The notes: generated from the sequence alone by a model not told the origin. A stretch of 64,000 nt of DNA from Hanleya hanleyi (GCA_036873755.1 JAVTVY010039241.1:62001-126000), one strand, 5' to 3'. Positions 14,101-29,100 are shown, counted from the first letter of the stretch. Made by a program: numbers and translations.

Positions 14101-17100
14101 ATTAACTCTCATTAACATCTGTATAAGTCAGCCATAGTTAAATTGTCAGCTTATATATTTTGTCTTTCAAAAGTTTCAACGCTGCCAGAGGCAAAGTAAG
14201 TTTTGGATTGTCAATCATGGGCATTGATTTTATGTAAAGTAGCATTATAGGGGGGACTTTCACTCCTGTAGCGAATCACATTCTGTTAAAGAAAGCAACT
14301 CGCTAAAAAGAAAATCTTACATGTATTTCAAAAGTGTCCCAGCCGAATTGCGGCGGGGGACAACAACAAACACTACACGTATGCTTTCATCAACATGGCC
14401 GCGGCAGCGGCAATTTTTGATCTCAGTTGTTTATATTAGTACTTGTCGGTAATTTACACGAGAAGATCCATTTCACGAAATGCAAAAGTCTGCCTTATCG
14501 ATCCTCTCACTCGCTATCTCAGTCTTCCAAAGCTACCCAGTAGACTCAAACAACGACGACAATCAGTGTCATTGTTACCCAGTAGACTCAAACAACGACG
14601 ACAATCAGTGTCATTGCTACCCAGTAGACTCAAACAACGACGACAATCATTGTCATTGTTACCCAGTAGACTCAAACAACGACGACAATCAGTGTCATTG
14701 CTACCCAGTAGACTCAAACAACGACGACAATCAGTGTCATTGTTACCCAGTAGACTCAAACAACGACGACAATCAGTGTCATTGCTACCCAGTAGATCAA
14801 ACAATGACGACAATCAGTGTCATTGTCACTTTAGTTTTTTTCAAATCACTCAAACTAAGCGTCAAGAACCAAATCTGGTATTGGAAATTGCTTATTCGGT
14901 AATTCCATTTCTGGTAGTTCGAAATAACCTTGTTTGAAATACCTTTATCTTGCTCTTAACATGAAAATTCCATTCAAAAGTTCCATTGTCGTCTTCGAAT
15001 AAAGATTTTCCTTATGATTGTCATTATTTTCATACATATCTACACACAATCGACATTCATCAGTTGGCGATGATTTTGTGACTAATTTTCCAAATACGCA
15101 CCTGTGCTTGTTTTATACATAGGTCCCCCGGGTGGTCCAGCCGGTGTCTACGTGGAAGCAAACACTATCAGCGCAGTGTCCATGAAATTGCGATGGACGA
15201 CCAGCAGTGACCATGGACGGCCAATAACGGGATATCTGGTTGAAGTTTCTTCCAAATATAACCCCGAATGGCGTAACCTAGTTATGGAAGGTTAGTATAC
15301 CGTAATTATAAAATATGTCCGCAAGATTTAGTCGTCGACTTTGTGGCTTGTAATTAACCAAAGACGAGCTCCGCGTAACTGTTTTTTTCTGTAATGTGAA
15401 TATAAGAAACTGCTATCTACACAATGGCTGTCATGTATCATTCAATGATAGTGTCAAACACGAGCAGACTAGTACTGAATCAGCCAAGTAGAGGCCGGAG
15501 TACAGTCATTTGCCCTTCAGGTCATTTGCCCTTCGGACATTTGCCCTTCGGATATTTGCCCTTCTGACCATTTGGCCTAGGCAAATGACCTAGATCCGTA
15601 GAGGCCAATGGTTTAGTGATCTTGAGTTCGATTCTCGCTGAGAGTTAAATTAGTCTTCCTCTCTAAACTTATTTCATCAATAAAATAGAGGATCATAAGA
15701 CAAAATTTTCCAACATGTAACAAAAACTAAATCTTCGAGATGCCATTAATCAAATCTGACCTCCAAGGTGTATTAAAACAATCCAATTTCCAAGATGTTA
15801 TTAACGATTTAATCTCAATTAATTAGACAGGAATAGATCAAAATAAAGGAAATTACAAGCGTCTAGTCCGTCATTCATAATCCAGCCGTCGTCCATTAGA
15901 GAATATCCGCGTCCATAAATACTCTTGAGATATCAAATATCAGTATGCAGATTATTATACCAGCAGTCCAATCAAGATATTTCAGCAGTAATCTACAATA
16001 TATCATACATCGAGTTCACCACTCTCAAAGATACATAGGAGTAACTCCAAGATGTACGTATACGCTATCCCTCCGCAACAGTTCTGGTATCGCTGTAGGT
16101 TTTATTTGCCAATGGTTCACTGTGACATGACCTTTTGCGATCAGAACCATGAATCGTTCAATCTGCGATATATGCACTCTGTGAACGATGGATCTTCAAA
16201 ATGTCGAATATCAAAACGTCTGAAAATGTGTTCTGAATTTGATATAACATTTAAGATTATTAATTCTTACCGAACGCCGCCAGAATTCAATGAAATAAAA
16301 TCTGGAAAGCCTCGCTGTATCAAAAATCAAATTCATCATGAAATCAACAATGTGATATCTTTTCTCAACTGTCTGCAATTTTAAAGTTTTCAAGTTTTTA
16401 TTTACTGATAACCCTCAATATTTTCTCGTATGAGCGAAACATTAGAGGCAAAAGTCTGTGGAAATGTTCCTCTTTTCCAATATGTCTGCCGAAGTAGTAC
16501 GCTAATGTCAAGCTCCAAGGGCAATGTATTACCTTTTCTCTGTCCTATACAGTAGTAATCTCTGCATTAAATCGTCGGTTTTAATGCAGATATATCTTCA
16601 TCAATTTGAAGTCTGGGTACAGGTCTAGGGTTTCTGCTATTCAGTTTGTCCTAACCGAGAAATATTACGATCAGGAATAGGTAGGTTTACTTGGGGTGTT
16701 CTCTATAAGTGGAAAGAAAGGGTCAATAAACGCTTTAGAAGAAAATGATCAGTGAACACGGATTTTTCCAGCCGGGAATTTATTGGATTTTTTAAATGGA
16801 GAAAAGTTAATGAAATATTTTTTATTCAAAATCTTGCCGAATCGGCGACTGATATTTATAGATAAAGAATGAAGGATCGTGAGATTTATCGGGAATTTAT
16901 CATTATTTCATGAATTGCAGCGTGACGGAATTACAAGGTACCCATGTTTTCAGTTCTTCTGAACCCCATGAGAGAAAAAAAAAGGAGAAATACAATTGTT
17001 TTGTACCTGACGTGACATTCGAATACCGCGTGACGGAATTACAGTGACGTAACCACCTTATGAAGATGTGTTGGTCTACATACATATTCCATCAAAACTC

Positions 17101-20100
17101 TAGTGTTTCTCATTTCATGTGGTGTTTAATTCGAATCCTGAACGTTTAGACTACATTATATCTGATTTCTGTCAAGTAAAGTTTAATATTGATAAATGTG
17201 GAATTACATTTCGGTCCATGATTTAGGAAGTTTCAAATCTATCCGGTGTAATAAATTCTGAGGACAGACCCAAACACATGAATTCCGTTGTCATGTGTAT
17301 AATCGATTGAATGTGAAAGAGCGAGGATGACTGGTCAACAATATGGGCAAAATTGTTCAGGAATGACATAACCGAGATTTTGAATTATGTGACGGAATTA
17401 CATCTTGGTTACAGATTTCCTCGAATTCAAGATTTGTGAATTTCTCTTTAATTATATACAAGTATATGGAAGCAAATACATGGATAAATTATCGGTACTC
17501 TGTCCCGTTCTCTTCCATCCCCAACTATCTTGACCTGGGACCAGAGCTGTTGTCTGACCTTGCTATTCTACTCCGCACCTTCTTAAACTTCAAATCTATA
17601 CGGGGACAATATAATGTAAATCGCTTTCGAGTATGTTCATCAGCGCATTCATTACATGAAAAATATTCGCTCGATGTTCGAGTCACTCCAATGCTTGAGG
17701 TATCATCAGAGCTCCTTTCAAGTATCCATGTTAGAGAAATATGAAATAAAAAATACTCTCAAAGTGCGACAAAGAAACAATCACAACGATTGCATCTCTA
17801 GAGCCTTTATGTACTGGTACGGGTAACGGTACTTTTGTTCTCTCAGAGAGAGCTCATGACATTAACGTAACGCGAAATAGGGAGGTATCGCGGACTGCAA
17901 CCATTTCCAGGCGCATTATAGGTTGGTCATCTTTCTGGTGACGACAGCAATAGCGAGCGATTCGCGCCTGTTACATATACATTTTAATTTTTTTCTCTCG
18001 GTGTTAAACGGAATTTGTGATGATTTATGACAATAATGGACATGTCGAATCGATGAAATGTTAAAACGTACACACGTGCAATGAGATCCACGATACACAA
18101 TGCCCTTTGTAATCTTCACGTCCGTGGGAAACTATCCTACCAAACTAAAACTCCATTTGTGCTTTACTTTAGACATAACAGAGGCGATGACATTGATTGA
18201 AGGTGAGGATAAACGTGCGTACGTAATGGAAGGACTCAAACCTGGTAATTCCTACAGATTCAAGATTTGGGCAGTGAACGACTTTGGCGCTGGGGAACCC
18301 AGTATACCGTCAGGTGGGTATAGTGTTATTCCTGTGCGATCAGTGGTTTATTATGTACTATCCGTGGCTGATTAAATTTCGACGAGTCCCGTCATGTTTA
18401 ATATCAAGATTTTGATTGGATTTCCATGTAAAATGATATTCATAAACAGTTTAGTTTGATGCATCGCGTATGCTGCAGTGAAGTTTTAGGGGTGGACTAC
18501 AGCCTGTCCACATGCTATCTTATGATGTTGGGGGAGAACGTGAAACTTGACTTACACCAACACAGAGATTTTTCAGTAACAGTTCGTACTTTAATGTGTC
18601 ATATACTGTTATAAACTCTTACACCAATACACACGAACACTGATGAGGGGTTCTGCAAAATATAAAAATAAACCGCTTGAATAATCGACTTAAACATATA
18701 TCAACTTTTGTGATTTTCATTACATGCCAGGAGTCAATGAACTATCTATTTAATATCTTTTACCATGATATCAAATCGTTCTAAAGAAGTTACATTGAAA
18801 CTCCCAGAAATAAACATGCGTCATACCGATCCATTTATATCATTTCTAGCTTGAAATGAACACATGCAATTTCCCTGTAATTTCTCTGAAATTATGACAT
18901 TTGATTGGCGTTGCGCTCCGACACAGTTATATAATTCATAATAATGTGCTAAACCACTTATGTACTACTCCATTTAAGCATGGCAACGGTATAAGGGACA
19001 CAACTCTTACTGTCACAAATCATGAACTTTGCCCTTCAATGAACGTCATCATGCACAAAATCAAATGCTACACTTAGCCCTAAAATAACATGAGCGCACA
19101 TCAAGAAATCGAGTAAATGTCTTAAGCTCTATTATCTCATACTCGTGTGTTGTTACACAAGGACAAACCAACGTGATAATACTGCATAAAGCAATTTGTT
19201 CCAACTGTTGCAGAGATAGCTTTACGCTCGGAGCTGTTGATCCCTGATATGCCAGGAGATTGCTTCATCCGGGCTAATTCCTCCGAACCCACTTAAACCG
19301 GTTTTGGCCCGAAGCTTGAACTTCGGGAATCTTCGTGCATGCTCTGAGATTGCCAGACTGGAATGGGACTTTGAATGAGCGAGACGTATATTAAGAATTC
19401 GGGTTGGAATGGAGGGAGGATTTTAATGGGGGATATTTTAGCTCTCTATCGTTCTGGGTGTTGCTAGGCTGGGCACACCTTTCTACGACAACTGGCGTCT
19501 GAAGTCAAACAATTTTTTTTTACGGTTGAGAACCAATTTATGCCGGAAAGACTGAAAAATTTATGGTAAACAAACCAGTATGGAAGCCGGCCATTTTCTC
19601 TCTTTCTTCGCGTGTCCCCCACCCCTGTTGTATTGGCCGGCTGTCCACGGGTAGATTGAAGGTTGAATTGTTTTACCGGGAGAAGGCCATCCTGACATAT
19701 GTAGGCTATTTTAGTAGACGATTTTGCATGAATTCTTTCACGGCGGGCTGTTGATTGAGGAATGTGGTTCAGAGTGGGTTTTTCTTTGTTCGGCTGGCTG
19801 GCTCAGGCGATAGTAAATTTGCACACAGGCTTGTGTGGTGTCGCGGTTATTCGTTTCGCCTTTCTTGGGAGACTGTTCATTTCAGTCCGGGCTATCAAAT
19901 ATTCATCTGGTATATGGCCGGCTGCCATTTCTAGGAAATAGCGTGTCGGTCGTAGTCATTTAATAAACTTGGTGTCACCGTATATACAGCATTACTGCCC
20001 TGTGATAGACGCGCTGTGCGATTAGTAAGGCCTACACGATAAATTCGGCATCATCGATAACACATAAGTTTGTGTGATTATAGCAATTGATCGTTTCGCC

Positions 20101-23100
20101 ATTCTTTGTTGGGAAATCAGTTATGTCCAATTCGGTCTGTGCTATTAGAGATGTTCAGTTCGGTCTGTGCTATTAAATATATTTCTGGTATATAGCCAGC
20201 TGAACTTTTCAGTCAACATTTCTTGAAAATAGTGTATCGATCGCATTTACTCAATAAACTTGGCGTCGCTGTATATACAGTATTATCGCCAGGTTGTGAT
20301 GGGCGGCCTGTGTTATTAGTAAGGCCAATGCGGTATAATTTGGCACTGTCGACAACATATATAGGTCTGTGTAATGTGGCAATTAATCGTCTCGCCTCTT
20401 TCAGAGACTTTGTGTTCATTTCGGTCCACTATCAAATATATTTCTAGTATATAGCCAGAAGAATTAGCTAACATTTCATGGAAATAGTGTATTACTCTAT
20501 TCAGTTATTCAGCTTGGCGTCGCCGAGTATACAGTATTATGGTCCTGTGATAAACGCGGTATGTTATTTGTAGTGGCATGTTGACCGTTCGTGACCAATA
20601 GATTGGTAAAAACCGGATAAATTGATTCAGTTGTATTGAATGCGATTTGAGCCCGGGAGGGCTATACAATGTTCAAATATTTGTACCGTCTTATCGTATA
20701 GAGCTAGTATATGGGAAAATTTGAATTTTTAAGGAGTTTTTTCTCCATTGTCGCTCCAGGTGTTACTTTTGTGTGATAGATTTCCGCTGTGTGGATTGAC
20801 TTTTGTGCGAGATATTTCTGCTATGTGATAGTGTTAATGTATATGAGAACATTTTGAAGTAAAGTTGATATTGGCGTTTGAGAGGGGTTTGTGTGGGCAA
20901 TACAATTGTGGGTTAATAGAAAATGTTCAGATTATTCGCGGCTCAATTTAATTTGAGAACGGTTGATTTTTTTTTCTGCTAACGTTTTCCCCATCCCGAT
21001 AAAAGGGAAATACGTTTTTTCTTTGTGTTTCAAGATATTTTTTGAACAGCTGGTCCCTAATTTGTATAGTTCTATTTGTGTCGTGGTGTTCGTGATAGTC
21101 GAATTTGACGGCTGTCAACTGGTCGTCTAAAAATATCGCTCATCGGGTCAATTTATGTAGTAATCCAGATGTATATTGCCTACATTTTGGTTGTCCGATA
21201 CGTGATTTTTATTGCTCCGTTCATAGTTTGGGGCATTGTCCGTCATGGAGCCGACATTCATGGCGATACCATGGTGTTGTCCGTGTGATAACAGTAATCA
21301 GACTTTCCTCAATCCTTCTGAATTGAGTTAATGACATGTATTTCCAGTTTTTGTTTTCTCCCCTCTTCTGGATCAGTTCAGGAAATTGTTTTGTTTGAAA
21401 TTTAATTGAATGAGAACATGCCTATGTTTCATCCGTGTGGGGTCTGAATGATAGACTGAAGGTTGTTCATGATGTTGGACACTATGGGGGTGATGAAGGT
21501 TTTAGGGAAGCATGTCAACAAATGTTGGTTGTTGGCTTTGGTTACACATTTAGAATTATTTGGGGAATAAACGAGAGAGTACTGGTTCCTTGATCGAAAG
21601 ACCTTCCTGGGCTGAGTGGTGCTTAGTGGTTCGTCGTGATATAGCTGAAATATTGTTGAAAGCGACGTTAGATTCTGTTCACTCGCTCACTCAAAAGACA
21701 TTCAGGTTGTAGATTTTCTCAGATGTGGAAATTGGCTTTATAGACTGGATTGGTTATACATGTAGGTCAGTTTCCGATATAGGATCCCATCGGTTTCCGA
21801 CTTTGCCTAATCTAAATTTAAAGCTGTCTTAAATTATTTAGGCTCAATCAGAATCTTCCAACATAGAGTACTATTTCCCGAGATCAGAATAAACATACAG
21901 GGTTTAGAAATCTTGGGTATGGAAAGTAGTTTTATATAGTCTTTTGGTTGCAATTCAGTTTCCGTTGTGCGCAAAGCATTTATTCGTGGTGCACAAACGG
22001 TTTCTGACTTCCGCTGAACCAGATTTGAAGCTATTCCATAAATTATTTGAGCTCAATCAGAGCCTTCCAATAGTTTACATATATTTTTGTGTTGTGAATG
22101 AGTGAGTTTAAATTTTGATACAGTTTATCATCTTGAGAAGACAGACTATTTCCTGGTTGTATTTGAACTCGGGAGTTATAACTCCTCGATGTGATCCAAT
22201 CTAAAACCCAGTTTGTAGTATGTGTTGCATTCTTCCAGGCACGGGAGACCGTGTTGACTGAAGGTTTATTTATTTTGAACACCGGTGGCCTGCTTTGGTT
22301 TTCGGGCACAATTGATAATTGATTTTTTTCCCCCCAAGGTCCACCTTGGGTTTCTTTAGTGCTCTATACATAATTAGTTGTAAATTGAAATAGTGCAAGA
22401 TTAACAGAGAAGTGGCAACGCGTTGACTGTGTGGTAGCACGTGTTGCACTTGTTCTGGAGATGGGTCTTGTTCTTTTTCTTTTTCGCTAATGGATGTAGC
22501 ACTAGAATAGGCACACTAGAACGTGTTGACTGCGGTAACACGTGTGCATTTGTTCATGAATGTGTTTCATTATTTTGAACTCCTGATCAATGCACATGTT
22601 TAAATATTTTCCATTTTTTGGGTCTGAGAAGTTGACACTATGGGTTATTTTTGGTGTCAAATTTGGACATACTGTTGTGAACTGTTTTATTTGTTTCAGT
22701 GATTTTCTGGAGTGGAGAATCACTGAGCGTGAGGAGTTGACCCTATTATTTATTTTTTTTTGTCAAATTTGATGTTTTGTAGAGGACAAAATATGTGGAT
22801 TGTTTTTCGTTTATTTCAGTGAGTTTCTGAAATGAAAAATCACTGAGAGTTTTTGAATTTATTTGATTAGATTGTGATTGGTATTCTTTATTTCTTTTGA
22901 ATTGTTTGCAGCAACCGTATGTCATTCCACTTTGGACTGACTTTCATTTGTTTCAGCGAGTTTCTGAATTGGAAAATTACTGAAAGTCTTTGAATGTATT
23001 TGATTGGATTGTGATTGAGTATTTTTTATTCTTTTTGAATTGTTTACATCAACCGTATGTCATTCCATTTTGGGTTGACTTTCGTTTATTTCAGTGACTT

Positions 23101-26100
23101 TCTGAAATGGAAAATCACTGAGAGTCGTTGAATTTATTTGAGTGGATTGGATTGGGTATTTCTTTTTTTTTTACTTGTTTGCATATATTATATATCATTC
23201 CACGTTGGTTGACATGGCAGATTTGGGGCCGTTAATGTGTTAATGATAATAGAGGAAGCCCTGCAAAAAAGTGAAGGGGATGAGAAGTGGTCGGAGTGCA
23301 TGTCGAGTAGAAGAAATCTTTGGACTTAGATAAAGAGGTGGGCCAAGTGCATGAGAAGGTTGGGGCATATGGGCCTCGGTTAGGTCGAGTAGATGCTCGA
23401 CTGGTTGAGGAGGGTGGTCCTCATAATCCAAACTAGTGAATCACAACCGGTAGGTCGAGTCGGACCGCCGGTGTTTGGATGTCCTTTAGAAAGTCTGCCG
23501 GACACTGGCGCTCCATGCAGATTCCTTGACCTCATGGTCCAAACCCACCTCCCCCGTTTCTTCCAGGGACCGCAGTAGTTGTTGTAACTTTTGCATTACT
23601 CTGTGGTCTACGGTATGGCTGGTCTCGTGGGGGTGGTTAATGTTGATTCAGTGGAAACTTTTCCGGATGCTGGTAAGCAGTAAGGGAAGGGATAAATAGG
23701 AGGTTCCCTTGTCCTTGACCATCGCGGCCCTTCCGACCACCGCAGCTATTTTACTCGTGCCCTCAACACGGCCACTTGAGTCTCCAGGGGCTGACTTTGC
23801 CCATTTGGTTGACTAGTGCATTTTGGGGAATGAACAGTATGGGAATGCTGGTTAGGCAGGTACCATTTTGGGGAATGAACAGTATGGGAATGCTGGTTAG
23901 GCAGGTACCACTGTTTGTGTTAGATTTGTCTCCATGTCTTGGCCATGGAGCCCTGGCGGGACTTTACTATCCGCCATCTTGTGTTATAATTGATCGTGAA
24001 TCCGGTGGGGCAAGATAGCCACCACTCGGGGAGTGAATAAATGTGTCATTATTTGATTATAGTCTCAACCCTCTTCTAGTTATGAGCTCAATGATTTCTT
24101 TTTGTGTGAGCTTGAAATCTCAAGTTACAGTTGATGGTTATGTTCTTCAGTTTTTCTGAGGGATATTCTCTCTGGTGAAGTAGCCTTTTGCGGGAGCGGG
24201 TGTGCGCTGGGTCATCGTGTCTGAGTGCACGCAGACTGCTGGCTCCTCGTACATTCGTCCCTGTATGTTTCCTCTCTACTAGAAAGTGCTGGCCGCTGGT
24301 GAAGACGAGCCTTGAAATTATTAGGGGAGAGAGAATGGGGAGCCCAATTTATAGTCTGGACGGCTATTAGATTAGAGGCATGTTCCAGTCGTAGATTGTA
24401 TGATGTTCTGGTGTTCAGTGTGGCTATGTTGCTGGTAGGCTGGGCTGCTATACCAGTCGTGGGTTGGATGATGTTTTTGTATTAATTGCGGTCATGTAGC
24501 TGGTAGGCTGGCCTGCGGATTATATTTTCTGAGAAATAAAGTGATCAGTCCCATGAGGCTGATCATTTGAGTGAGGTTTTAGTGAGTTTGGGTGTAATTA
24601 TAGACAGTCTGTTAATGAGACTGGAATAGTTGGGGGTTATCATTTTATTGAAATTGGGTGCTTTGAGAGAGCAGTGTACAAAAGTTACGCATTTTGACAC
24701 ATGTGATATAACATGGAGAATTCACGTCTTTGTCTCGTATTTTAGTAATTGTTGTCAGCGCTGGAAAGGCGGTTGCGTGGGATAGGGAAGGATTCTAAAG
24801 GGCGAAGTAAGATCTTCGCCAAAAAGAAAACGGGGAGGGGTGTTGCAGAGGTAGATTTACGCTCGGAGCTGTTGATCCCTGATATGCCAGGAAATTGCAT
24901 CATCCGGGCTAATTCCTCCGAACCCACTCAAACCGGTTTTGGCCCGAAGCTTGAACTTCGGGAATCTTCGTGCATGCTCTGAGATTGCCAGACTGGAATG
25001 GGACTTTGAATGAGCGAGAGGTATATTAAGAATTCGGGTTGGAATGGAGGGAGGATTTTAATGGGGGATATTTTAGCTCTCTATCGTTCTGGGCGTTGCT
25101 AGGCGGGGCACATCTTTCTACGACACAACTATCGATATTTGGGGTCGGCATAAAGACATGGACCTTTTCATTTCAAATGTCTAAAGTTGCCGAAGTCATA
25201 CAAGTTTAAAGGGTGACGACTGTCTGGCATGTTACAAGAATCAAATTACAAATTATATTACCTGAAGAGTAGATCTCTGAGCCGTAACAAGAAATCAAGA
25301 TTCAAATCTATTTCATTCTGATCGAACGCTCCAGTTTCGAGCAAACAACTTTTGGCGCGTAAAGGAGAGGATAACTCTAAATGGATTTCCCGAACAGATG
25401 TGGTTACGATAAAAAATATAGCCTGTCCACATGCTATCTTATAATAATAATAATAATTTATTCACCGATATACATTGTAGTAATAATACATCCATGGCGG
25501 TCAAGCATAAGTCATAAAATGAAAAGCGGCCTAAATACAACACTTGGCGGGAATAAAACCCCAAGGGGGCTTGCTCTATCTCAAAATAAATATATATATA
25601 TATTAAACTGTTACAGATGGTGAAACAATAAATACTTTTATTTGTAGGGTAGCTTTTATATTAAAATTGCACCGGCTGTGATAATGGGTCAGTTGTGAAG
25701 TGGAATTTATACTATTGATTGATGAGGGGAGTTTGTTCCACTTGCGAGGTCCAGTAATTTTGAGGGTATAAAAGGACAGGTTAGATAGATATATAGGCCT
25801 ATATAGGTTAAGAGCTTGCCCCCTGGTCCCATGCTGATGTATGTCCGATTGTCTTGTAAAATATAATTTTAAAAATACTGGTATCTGATCAAAGTGATGA
25901 ATGAATTTGTGAACTAATAAGAGGGATATATATTGATTTAGTTTTGGTAACTGCAATATTTTTAGATTTGTGAAGAGTGGCAGTGTATGCTCACGCTTTC
26001 GCGAAAGGTAATTATCTGGAGTGCACGTTTCTGTAGCAGAATTAATGGATTCAGATTACATAGGTGTTTCCCCATATCACATTACAGTAGTTAAAATAAG

Positions 26101-29100
26101 GAAATATCATCGGGTAATATAATATGTATAATGTTTTCTTATTTAGTGATTTTTTAATATGGTTTATAATCCCTAGATTCCTTGACACTTTATGGCATAT
26201 ATAATTTACGTGGGTTGTCCAATTAAGTTGATCACTGACAAAAATTCCTAGAAATTTAAATTGATGTACAAGTTCGATTTCTGTACCTGATATAGATAAC
26301 GCAGGTTATATTATTTAGTGATCTATGGGCGTTGGGTCTAACTAGCATATATTTAGTTTTATTTACATTTAAAGATAAACGATTACCAGAAAACCAATTA
26401 TGTAGCTTGTGTAGTTCGCGGTTCATGCTATCGGTAGCCTCAGTGATATCTTTAGAAGAGGAGACTACGCTAGCGTCGTCAGCAAACAGAATAATTTTTA
26501 TCATATCAGTTACCTTGCTTATGTCATTTATATATAGGAGAAATAAAAGGGTTCCAAGAATCGAACCTTGCGGAACACCATAATCTACTGTCATTGATTT
26601 TGAAAATGCGCCATTGTACACAACAGTTTGTGACCTTTCATATAAGTAGCTATTAAACCAGCTGTTTGATTTGCCCCGGAAACCATAGTAGTCGAGTTTA
26701 GCGAGTAAAATAGTATGATTAACGGTGTCAAATGCTTCAGATAAATCTAAGAAAGTAACAATACTGTAATATTTAGATTCCTTAGCGAAGGTGAGTGTAT
26801 CATATAGGGAAGACACGGCTAGTGATGTAGAGTGATTTCCCGGAAGCCAAATTGATCTTTCGTGAGAATTTCATTAGTGTCCATGAAACTGGTTATTTTC
26901 TTGACAGCTAGTTTCTCGAGTATTTTGCTAAAGCATGGCAGAATAGATATTGATCTGTAGTTAGAGATAATGGAAGGATCATCTGATTTAAATATTGGAG
27001 TAACCTTGAACCTTGAATAAATTCGGAACTTCGCCAGTGGCAAAAGAAGATTTGATTATTCGAGAAAGCGGAGCAGAAATGTAATTAGAGATTAGTTTAG
27101 TTAGTGACATTCTGATTTCGTCTAGGCCAGGAGCCGCTGATATCATGTTGTGGTTACGAAACTAAAGCCTGTTCACATGCTATCTTATCATGTCGTGGTT
27201 ACGATATAAACTACAGCCTGTCCACATGCTATCTTATCATGTTGTGGTTACGATATAAACTGCAGCCTGTCCACATGCCATCTTATCATGCTGTGGTTAC
27301 GATATAAACTACAGCCTGTCCACATGCTATCTTATTATGTTGTGGTTACGATATAAACTACAGCCTGTCCACATGCTATCGTATTATGTTGTGGTTACGA
27401 TATAAACTACAGCCTGTCCACATGCTATCTTATCATGTCGTGGTTACGATATCCACATGCTACATGTATATTATGATGTTGTGGTTACAGCCTGTCCACA
27501 TGCTATCTTATCATGTTGTGATTATGTTATAAACTACAGTCTGTCCACAAGCTATCTTATCATGTTGTGGTTACGATATAAACTACATCCTGTCCGCATG
27601 CTATCTTATGTTGCGGTTACGATATAAAATACAGCCTGTCCACATGCTATCTTATGATGTTGTGCTTACGATATAAACTACAGCCTGTCCACATGATATC
27701 TTATGTTGTGGTTACGATATAAACTAATCCAATTTTCGGAATGACTGATTATTTGATGTGCAGCGTCGGTGATTCTGTATCAGCAGATGAAATCCAGAGA
27801 ATTCTTCAATCTAATTCTTGGAATGTTTTCATTTGATTGATGAAAGGTGGAGATCGGTTGTTATTGAACAGACCTAGAGCTTGAGAACATGATTTTGTCT
27901 TACCTATATTTGTTTATAATTGCAGTATTCTATACCACGCCGGCGGCGGCCCCCACCATCGCCCCACAAAATGTTGGCGGGGGCGGGGGAAAAATAGGCG
28001 TCCTCACCATGACTTGGAAGGTAAGAGTTCTTGTCTGAAGGTTCACCTTCTGTTACAAACAGCCATATTCTTCCTTCCGAGCCTTCCTTGCAGCCAAATG
28101 AGGGATAATTCACTGCACATTGAGAAAGTTCCACGTGTTAACGTGTTACGAACTTTGCAGTTTTTTGTTGGTATTTGATAGCCTGAAGTATATCCTTAGT
28201 CTACTAGTATGTCTAACGAAGCAACTCAACTTGATCGCAACATACGATAAATGTGTTTTTGTAAAATGTTCATGTCTACAGCTGACATACATATCAATTG
28301 TCATTTATGTAGAGAACAGCTATACTCCCAGGATAATGCCTGAATTGAATGCTCGTCTTCAACTATTGCTAACCTGGAATCGTTATTGATGATAATGCTT
28401 CCCGTACCCGGACAATCGTCGGGGTTTCTTCTTAGACAGCGATTCGTCCTGGAAGAAAAAAAACTCATCAGTGATTCCGTACACACAGCGATCTAAATCT
28501 CGCGGGAATTTCACAGATATTCAGAGCGGAGTCCGGAACGGGAGAAACAGAAATGCCGAAGTTCGATACGTCGGCATTGAGAGTATTTGGCCGAGATCCC
28601 GACTTGGGAAATTTGGTTCAGTTGAATCATCACGCTCGGCTTTTGCATACCTGGATAGGAAGGTTTCTGGAAGGCAAACCCGTCAGCTGTCCTGAAATGG
28701 ATCGTACATCGTATGAATCTTCTGTAAAATTTGATTTACCCCATCGATGTAATGGATCGGAATTCCGAACATCTTTAGGACTTTCTGACAGCCACCATAA
28801 TTCTGACAATCATGAATATCGGGGAAGCGATTGTCATACGGACAGTCGGTTATTTCAGTCGGAGAGCCGGAATTGGAGTCGGTAACAGACACATAAATAA
28901 CAGTCTGATGAATAGACAAGACGTCGTTTCAGGCCAGAATCCGATGATTATGATGGTCGTCGGCCTTTATCCGGTCATACCGAGTTCCGTTCTAAGATAT
29001 CTTGGAAGTCGGTCCTCATATTTCTTCGGACCATTTCAAAGATTGCACTGTGTTAAAGACACCGGAACAAACTCGGAATTTTATCGGGACATGTATTCTC

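Larger units (their letters stand above)
19206..25125 (+). mobile_element. Non-autonomous LTR retrotransposon (LARD-like), 5.9 kb
   Basis: Two 285-bp direct repeats (19206-19490 and 24841-25125) start TGTTGC, end CTACGACA and differ at about nine positions by my count. CAAC flanks both ends (19202-19205, 25126-25129) as a 4-bp target duplication. Right after the left repeat comes ACTGGCGTCTGAAG, a plausible primer-binding site starting TGG. Right before the right repeat is the polypurine tract AAAAAGAAAACGGGGAGGGG. The 5.35-kb interior has no frame over about 90 codons and no gag, protease, RT, RNase H or integrase motif that I can see. It is therefore non-autonomous. It lies in the intron between FN3-1 and FN3-2, in the gene's sense orientation. 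Confidence 0.85.

Noticed and set aside
14443..14937. Open frames of 164 and 140 codons (plus strand) and 99 codons (minus strand)
   Set aside because: They exist only because the 42-bp repeat unit is a multiple of three; the peptides are pure repeat, and the array lies in an intron.
27142..27730. Possible CRISPR array or regulatory repeat
   Set aside because: Units of 49 bp are contiguous without spacers; a simple tandem array.
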